Part shown: positions 57,775 through 64,000 of the stretch, one piece after another
Numbering within the stretch: the stretch's first letter is position 1
Layout of the letters: each line of letters starts with the position of its first letter
From: Argentina anserina
Taxonomy: Eukaryota; Streptophyta; Magnoliopsida; Rosales; Rosaceae
Direction: 5' to 3'
Assembly (NCBI RefSeq): GCF_933775445.1
Contig: NC_065876.1
Location: 16,988,001-17,052,000, forward strand
Length of the DNA: 64,000 bases
Notes under the pieces: model-generated
The model's database searches: none
The model's input: only the letters and a program-made list of their open reading frames with translations
Told to the model about the DNA's origin: nothing
Program-made: the position numbers and the translations under genes

Positions 57775-60700
57775 TCAAGCGCTGTTGCTGCTTCCACTTG
57801 CTGATTCGGGCGTCAGCTCGCGGAGCAAGGCCACCACCTGCAACATGTTAGGCCTTTTGGAAGGGAAGTCATCAACACATCGAAGTGTTATTTCCAAATA
57901 CCTCACCATCTCTCTCACTTCTTCTGCTTCTGTTTCATCGCTTCCTTGGGCTGCTGCCGAAACCAATTCATCGTCTATCACTTCCATCTGCTTCCCTTCT
58001 CTCACTTTCATTTTCGCCCACCCCACTAAGTTAGTGTCCCCAAAGTCCTCCTTGTCAGTTGGCCGCTTTCCTGTCACAAGCTCCAACAGGACAACCCCAA
58101 ATGAATAGACATCGCCTTTTGCAGTGCACCGGAAGCTTTGGTAGTATTCTGGTGGAACATAGCCAGGGGTGCCTGCTAGAGTGCTTACACTCAAGTGTGT
58201 GTCAAGTGCACTTATGAGCCTCGCCATTCCAAAATCCGAAACTCTTGCTTCCATTTCATTGTCCAACAATACATTGCTCGACTTCATGTCTCTGTGTATA
58301 ATGTGAGGTATGCAGTTGTGGTGGAGGAAACACAGTCCTTTAGCTGCACCTCTTGCAATCTTTTTCCTTTCTTCCCATGTTAAAATCTTTCTGTCGCGCG
58401 TCCTATTTCTCCCATGGAGCATTTCTTCGAGGCTGCCATACTCCATGAACTCATAGACTAGTAGCCTTTCTTCACCGATTTTGCAGTAGCCTAATAAGGG
58501 CACAAGATTTCTATGCTTAATCTTTCCCAGAGTTTCCATCTCTGCCATGAATTCGCGGTCACCTTGGCAGCTCAGTCGTATGAGTTTCTTGATAGCAACA
58601 CTTGAACCATCTTTCAACGTCGCCTTGAACACTTCTCCAAAACCTCCAGAACCTATAAGACTATCTGCTGAGAAGCCATTGGTTGCCTCAATCAGTTGGG
58701 AGAACTTGAGCTTCCGTAGCTGTCTCTGAAATGTAGCAACATTGATGCTCAATGGTTCTTTCTCTTTGTCTATTTTCCATGTGGTTGCTGCACGAGATGC
58801 CTGTAAGCGATTAAGCATCTTCATCTCCTGCGCTTCCTTTCGCCTTGACCGCACTGCTATGCCCCACACTATCAGTACACACACTGAAGCAACAGAAATA
58901 AGGATCCCCACAACAATGCTATTAGCCCATGACGCAACTGATGACTTTCGGCTTGCTTTGGCTGCATCCTCATAGCTAGGATTGGTGCTTGGTTGGTCAT
59001 TGCTGCTTGAGCAGTCTGGCAATGGAACCCCACAAAGTCCTGGATTGTTTGAATATTGGGTAGCTGGAAGTGTACTCAGTTGTCCCCTTGTGGGAATCTC
59101 CCCAGTCAGTTCATTGTAAGACAAATCAATTTGAACCAAAAATGATAACTGGGAGAATGAATCTGGGATATGACCCTGCAGTCTGTTATGTGATGCATCA
59201 AACACACCTAAATTTTTAAGCTGGCCAAGCGATGCAGGAATCTCACCAGATAACTGGTTGTGAGCTAATTCGAGAACTTGTAGCGCAATCATCTCTCCCA
59301 TTTCATCAGGGATCTTCCCGCGGAGCTGATTATAAGAAAGATCAAGATATTCAAGTGTTTGGTACTTTGTAAACAAACTTAGGACAGGACCAGAGTACAA
59401 TCTTGTGAAATCACAAGTCTTCAAAGTTGGATCCTGCAAAAGCCTTTCAGGTCTGATTCCAGCAAACTCTAACAAACCTCCTACTCCTTTACAAGAATTC
59501 CCCACATTGCGAACAAACACCAAAGTGTTCCCAGACAGAATTCCACTCAGTGATTTTGCTCCGAGTTGCCTTCCTAGTCTTGCTGGGATTTCTCCAGTTA
59601 GCTTGTTACTGTTCAAATCCAACCAAACCAAACTGCTACAATTTGCCAACTCTCCTGGTATCTGACCACTCAAGCTGTTATTCCCAAGTTGCAGAACAGC
59701 CAGCCTTGTCAAGACTCCAAACTCCCTTGGGATTTCACCACTGATTCTATTGCTTGTTAATGATATCCACTCAATATTACTGCAACTGAACAATTCGGTT
59801 GGGATTTCTCCACTGAGGCGATTATTATTGAGAATGAGATCCTTGAGATACTTGCACTTTCCCAAGTCTGGTGGGATTCTCCCCTCCAAGCCATTGTACC
59901 ATGCTATCAGCTGCTGCAGATTCTCCAACTTCCCAAGCTCAGCTGGAATCGAACCGTTGAGATAGTTCAAGCTCAGATCAATAGTCTTCAGCTGCGAACA
60001 CTGTGAAAGTTCCGCCGGGATTTCTCCCATGATAAGGTTATCCGGCATTCTCAGCTCCTGAAGTGAAGCAGCTCCAGGACATAAATCACCCGGGATCACA
60101 CCAGATATCTTGTTAGAGCTCAAGTCTATAACCTGCAGGCTTTTGCAAGCTGAAATGGAACCTGGAAACGATCCAGATATGATATTGTTACTCAAAAGCA
60201 AGCTCTCCAATGAGGTGAGGTTCTGGAAGAGAGAATCTGGCAAGGGGCCTGATATGTTGTTGTTGGAAAGATCAAGAAGTTGGAGCCAAGAACAAGAGGA
60301 GAAAGTAGATGGGATTGGGCCAGTGAAGTTGTTGAATGAAAGCTTAAGCTCTAAAAGCGAGTTGCATGCATTTCCCAATTCAGGAGGTATCCAACTGGTG
60401 ATTTGGTTGTGAGAAAGGTCCAGTCTTTGTAGACTGCCGAGTTGCCCAAATGATTTTGGGATTCCCCCTGTAAGCATATTATATGCCAAGTTTATGGTTT
60501 TGAGACCAGTGCAGTTAGAGAAGGACATAGGAAGGGAACCGCTTATGCGGTTCCCTGAAAAATCAAGCTGAGCTAATGAAGAACAAGAATACTTGTCGAT
60601 TTTGAAACTAGAAATGGACCCGGTTAGGTTGTTATAAGACAAGTCTAGAGCTTGTAGTTTATCAGAGTTCAACAACAAGTCCTTGGGCAAAGGACCCGTT

Positions 60701-61170
60701 AAGTTATTGAAACCAAGATTTACCGTTTCGAGACTTGGACACCTTGAGAAAAGGCTCTCAGGAACAAGACCGGAGAGACCGGTGAAGGACAGATCAAGCT
60801 GTTTGAGACGACTTGGAAGCTGAAGCAAAGAAGTGGAATTTACATTGAACGAGTTGGAAGAGAGTTTCAAGACAGAGAGCATATCAAGAGAAGAGAAAGG
60901 GTCGAAAGAGATTGTCCCAACTAGTAAACCACCGCTGAGATCGAGCTGAGTTGCTCTGCCTGTAGTGCATGTGATTCCAAACCAGGTGCATGGACTTTTA
61001 CCAAGCTGCCAACTTGATAAAACTCCATTTGGGTCCTTGTCAATCATCTGTTTGAACTTGAGAAGCGACTCGGCATCGGTTTTGATCGAAGGAACGACTT
61101 GTTCAGCTGTGGAAACAAGTATGATCAGTGAAAGATGAAGAAAAAGCTGAAGTGGATTAGTGTTCTGCAT
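57775..61170 (-). CDS. BRL2: BRI1-like receptor kinase BRL2 / VASCULAR HIGHWAY 1
   Basis: A single intronless frame of 1131 aa, close to Arabidopsis BRL2 (about 1140). It has a signal peptide (about 1-22), an LRR N-cap with paired cysteine motif CTWFGITC (61-68), about two dozen LRRs to residue 690, an island domain (about 535-600, GNSCKGVGG...GIRPERLLQ), a [11 protein letters not shown]-cap (711-720), a membrane segment (751-773), and a Ser/Thr kinase: glycine loop GSGGFGEVF (840-848), Lys861, HRD 959-961, DFG 979-981. These are all intact. BRL2 is a plasma-membrane receptor-like kinase of the BRI1 family linked to vascular patterning; unlike BRI1, BRL1 and BRL3 it is not thought to bind brassinosteroid. 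The kinase starts IATFQRQL, as in BRI1 relatives. It lies 750 bp upstream of CCaMK on the same strand. Confidence 0.95.
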   Translation of the reverse strand: MQNTNPLQLFLHLSLIILVSTAEQVVPSIKTDAESLLKFKQMIDKDPNGVLSSWQLGKSPCTWFGITCTTGRATQLDLSGGLLVGTISFDPFSSLDMLSVLKLSSNSFNVNSTSLLQLPSRLKQLDLSFTGLSGLVPESLFSRCPSLETVNLGFNNLTGPLPKDLLLNSDKLQALDLSYNNLTGSISSFKIDKYSCSSLAQLDFSGNRISGSLPMSFSNCTGLKTINLAYNMLTGGIPKSFGQLGSLQRLDLSHNQITSWIPPELGNACNSLLELKLSFNNFTGPIPSTFSSCSWLQLLDLSNNNISGPLPDSLFQNLTSLESLLLSNNIISGSFPGSISACKSLQVIDLSSNKISGVIPGDLCPGAASLQELRMPDNLIMGEIPAELSQCSQLKTIDLSLNYLNGSIPAELGKLENLQQLIAWYNGLEGRIPPDLGKCKYLKDLILNNNRLSGEIPTELFSCSNIEWISLTSNRISGEIPREFGVLTRLAVLQLGNNSLSGQIPGELANCSSLVWLDLNSNKLTGEIPARLGRQLGAKSLSGILSGNTLVFVRNVGNSCKGVGGLLEFAGIRPERLLQDPTLKTCDFTRLYSGPVLSLFTKYQTLEYLDLSYNQLRGKIPDEMGEMIALQVLELAHNQLSGEIPASLGQLKNLGVFDASHNRLQGHIPDSFSQLSFLVQIDLSYNELTGEIPTRGQLSTLPATQYSNNPGLCGVPLPDCSSSNDQPSTNPSYEDAAKASRKSSVASWANSIVVGILISVASVCVLIVWGIAVRSRRKEAQEMKMLNRLQASRAATTWKIDKEKEPLSINVATFQRQLRKLKFSQLIEATNGFSADSLIGSGGFGEVFKATLKDGSSVAIKKLIRLSCQGDREFMAEMETLGKIKHRNLVPLLGYCKIGEERLLVYEFMEYGSLEEMLHGRNRTRDRKILTWEERKKIARGAAKGLCFLHHNCIPHIIHRDMKSSNVLLDNEMEARVSDFGMARLISALDTHLSVSTLAGTPGYVPPEYYQSFRCTAKGDVYSFGVVLLELVTGKRPTDKEDFGDTNLVGWAKMKVREGKQMEVIDDELVSAAAQGSDETEAEEVREMVRYLEITLRCVDDFPSKRPNMLQVVALLRELTPESASGSSNSA

Positions 61171-61962
61171 TGCATTGAGGACACAAGTTTGTTTCTCTGG
61201 AAGAGGAGTGAGGTTCTGAGACAGTGATCAGTGAGAAAGCGTGTAAAGAGAGTCTAGTGAGTAGAGTGAGAGAGAGTGGTGAGTATGATGAGCATTGTTG
61301 TGGCAAAGCAAAGCAGAGGAGGGTGGTAGCTTTAGGAAAAGGAAGGTGCTTTTTGTTGTTATAAAACTGAAAGCATTGAAGGTGGGGATAATACGGAAAG
61401 AAGGGAATTGGATTGAAGTTGGAATTGAAGTGGATTCTATCATATATGTACTATGTAGAGTCATACGATTCTCGATCATTTCCAGTACCATGAACTGTGG
61501 AAGAATCAAGTGATCAGGGAATGGATTTGACTTTTGGTCAAAAGGTGTAGGGATCCACAGACAAATACCTATCTAAGATCGGCGCTAAATATATAAATAC
61601 ATAAGAATAATAAACAATTATTGGGTCACTGTCAGAAACGTGAGAATGTTTCCTGTAAAGGAATTTCTGAAGTATGAATTTAAGTAGTACGTGATAGTTA
61701 GATGTGTTATTCATAGTGTTCGAGAGTATTAAAACTCTAGAGTCGAATGTCGATAGATTAGACACTAGCGCCATAGAAAAATACGAGTCATGCACCCATT
61801 TGGATCACTCATAACTAGTCTATGTACACTTGCGAGACCAGTGTTGTTGCTCTTTCTGATATATTCCATGCTCTTCATTGAAAGCTAGTGATTGGTAGTA
61901 AATAATATGGTAGATGGTGGCCCAAAAGCTGGAAATTGCACCAGAATGGATAATACAGTTCA
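61171..61962 (-). promoter_or_regulatory. BRL2 5' UTR and promoter region
   Basis: Upstream of the ATG the minus strand is CT-rich (61200-61300), typical of plant leaders. A TATA-like TTTTATAAC is found at about 61360. Short frames here (61228-61513) have no recognisable domain. Confidence 0.4.
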
Positions 61963-62091
61963 ATGGATGAAACACAGATTACATATAATATGGGGATGAA
62001 ACACAGATTACATATAATATGGGGATGAAACACAGATTATATGGGGATGAAACACAGATTACATATAATATGGGGATGAAACACAGAGAAT
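61963..62091. repeat. 29-bp tandem repeat, five copies
   Basis: Units beginning GGGGATGAAACACAGATTAC, with minor changes, start at 61963, 61992, 62021, 62043 and 62072. The third copy is 7 bases short. The first copy lacks two G and the last diverges into AGAATCAGG. Confidence 0.85.
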
Positions 62092-62376
62092 CAGGTCCAC
62101 TGGCTTCATATACAGGAACGGCATCAATGGTTGCAGAGTGCATGTGGTTGATGGAAATGGCATGGGAGGCTAATGATCAATTGTCATGCCCCCATTTGGT
62201 TTTGCTTTGGAGTTTTTTTTTCTTGCTTGGCAATCTGGATTGAAAGAGGTTTAACCCTAGCCAGATCGATTCGATTGAAACTAACCATTTATTAATCTCG
62301 ATCAGTACACTTTAGAGCTTGAATTGGGACCATCATTTTTTTGCTTTGTTACAGTTTGATGATGATATGAGCTTAA

Positions 62377-63382
62377 TGTCACGTCCCGTTTTTTAGAGTG
62401 TTAATCGTGGGAGTCGCTGGTTATAAGAACATCAGACATAAGTGGGATTTGCTCCAAGATTAAAAGTGTGGGTGATATATGGCTGCTCCTTCCGAATGGT
62501 TCAGGCAGGCTGACCCGGTAAAGTTTGGAGAGTTTTTCGCTAGTCAGGGACTTAACGTCGAAGAAAGAAGTTGGCCGCCCTACACACATGTTGGGGTCTG
62601 AAGCCGATCCCCTCATGAGCCCAAGGCAGGGCGAAACCAGTGCATTGCCCCGTTGGATAAGGCTGACTCCATTGGGATGGAGCACCGCATGAACCAAGTA
62701 TGGCAGCCGAATGGCTAGATCCGTGACAAGTTGTATCAGAGCCGCCTCAACATCGCTGTCGTTGTGTCGCCTAGTGCTTACACATGTCGTCGTGTCTCCA
62801 AGATACTGGGGGCTCCGTGGGGGAGTCGAGTAGGCAGGGTTGTCTCCAGGGGGAGGACCAGACGAGAGGATCCTTGGCAAAGTTACAGGACGAGAGATCC
62901 GACGCGAAGTCATTGTTAGGCGATCTTTGGGAACTCATTTTCGTCGCTCTAGGTATCGCGGGCGTACAAGGGTTACGCGGACCGCAAGTGGGGATGTACG
63001 AGTGCGTACACCAAGTTTGGTGGGGGAGGATGTCACGTCCCGTTTTCGGGAGTGTCAATTGTGGGCGTCGTTGGTTATAAGAACATCAGGCATAAGTGGA
63101 ATTTGCTCCAAGATTAAAAGTGTGGGTGATATATGACTGCTCCTTCCAAGAGGTTCAAGCAGGCCGACTCGGTTAAATTTGCGGAGCTTGTCGCTAGTTA
63201 GGGACTTAACGTCGAAAAAAGGAGTTGGCCGCCCTACACACAGGTTGGGGTCTGGAGCCGATTCCCTGATGAGCCCAAGGCAGGGCGAAACCAGTGCATT
63301 GCCTCGTTGGATAAGGCTGGCTCCATAGAGATGGAGCGCCGCATGGATCAAATATGGCAGCCGAATGACTAGGTCCGTAACA
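62377..63382 (+). mobile_element. TRIM-type miniature LTR element, 1006 bp
   Basis: Two 352-bp LTRs (62377-62728 and 63031-63382), both TGTCACGTCCCG...CA, flank 302 bp of non-coding sequence. The primer site TTGTATCAGAGC (62731-62742) follows the first LTR, and a polypurine tract GGTGGGGGAGGA (63019-63030) precedes the second. TTAA at 62373-62376 and 63383-63386 is a 4-bp target duplication. There is no gag or pol. By eye about nine positions in ten agree between the LTRs, so the insertion is not recent. It lies 1.2 kb upstream of BRL2. Confidence 0.9.
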
Positions 63383-63386
63383 TTAA

Positions 63387-64000
63387 GCTATGTAAAGCTA
63401 AAGTCATATATCTTGGATTCCGGAATGCAATGTCAGCTACTACTCACTCTCTGTATGATCATCTTTGATGCCATTATAGGGCTTCAAAGGACCTAACTCC
63501 ATGAGCATAGTGGTTTTACTAGTTCAACCAGGACCAACAGAGCAAATAAGTCAACTGTGGTATAAATTAAATTAAATCATTCTGCTAACCTAACACAAAA
63601 GTTAACTCTCTCATGCAGTTGAAAAAGTATTTAACCTTGCGACTATTACTTTAGCATGGTGTTAAGTTTTTCTTCTCGTTTTAATCGGGATCAAAATCAT
63701 ATGATTGCTGATTAGTGGGACTACTTCACGTCTTAATCTTACGGGCCGGTCGGAGTGCGGTGGGAGACCGCAGCTGGTGATCTCTCTTTTTTGGTCTGAC
63801 AGCCGGGGATCTCTCAGTGCGTACTTGCTGCTGCATAAAAAGAAGTCCAGGATTGATAGACATGCTTTGCCTGGAGGAATTCAAAGCTACATGGACCTTA
63901 GGGTTAATCCTATAACTAACATAATCGCTAAGCACAGTAATTAGTTCTGTGCAGCTAGAGATTTATATATAACATTTTCACAACTTGTTCCCCTTATTGG
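63387..64000. other. Intergenic, nothing recognised
   Basis: The last 614 bases hold no supported coding frame or RNA gene. Short frames at 63705-63944 lack recognisable motifs. Confidence 0.45.

Noticed and set aside
61963..62091. CRISPR-like array
   Set aside because: The repeats are contiguous with no unique spacers and lie in a plant genome; it is a tandem repeat.

Overview
This window reads as nuclear DNA of a dicot plant. It holds spliced genes with GT/AG introns, plant-only families (a symbiosis-type CCaMK, a BRI1-like receptor kinase, a START-domain protein), and large Ty3/gypsy and Ty1/copia retrotransposons with tRNA-Met-like primer sites. The species cannot be fixed from sequence alone; an arbuscular-mycorrhizal eudicot, perhaps Rosaceae, is a guess. 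Nothing prokaryotic is present.

The window has two halves. Bases 1 to about 43,130 are almost wholly repetitive. From left to right they hold: a hAT-like non-autonomous element (142-834); an RNase H retroelement relic; an LTR-like block; the LRR piece of an LRR-VIII receptor kinase; a 5'-truncated copia element whose pol is split by a solo LTR; a Tekay-type chromovirus on the minus strand (about 11.2-18.02 kb) beside an inverted LTR piece; the kinase C-terminus of the same receptor pseudogene (18.3-19.0 kb); a complete 5.9 kb LTR element carrying only gag and protease (20,048-25,980, target duplication ACTGC); and a copia gag broken first by a CACTA-like insert and then by a 14.5 kb Tat-lineage gypsy element (28,483-42,961, target duplication GGGTG). 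The Tat element carries gag-PR-RT-RH-aRH-INT on the minus strand and, convergent to them, a multi-exon plus-strand gene with a plant mobile domain and a coiled-coil tail.

Bases 43,131-64,000 are gene-bearing, and all genes lie on the minus strand: a START-domain gene (5 exons, 242 aa), a cinnamoyl-CoA-reductase-like pseudogene (nonsense codon, 7-bp duplication frameshift, missing exon), an intact 7-exon CCaMK (523 aa) with a partial exon-4 duplication inside an intron, and an intronless BRL2/VH1 receptor kinase (1131 aa). Two hAT-like elements, a TRIM, a 29-bp tandem repeat and a CT microsatellite lie between them. CCaMK decodes nuclear calcium oscillations in root symbiosis; BRL2 is a vascular LRR kinase. 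Their adjacency implies no shared pathway.

The most notable observations are the antisense plant-mobile-domain gene carried by the Tat element, the CCaMK exon/donor duplication, the two hAT-like elements with matching ends but unrelated sub-terminal arrays, and the receptor-kinase pseudogene split by about 12 kb of nested retrotransposons. Coordinates were read by eye; splice sites were checked by codon phase for CCaMK and the START gene.
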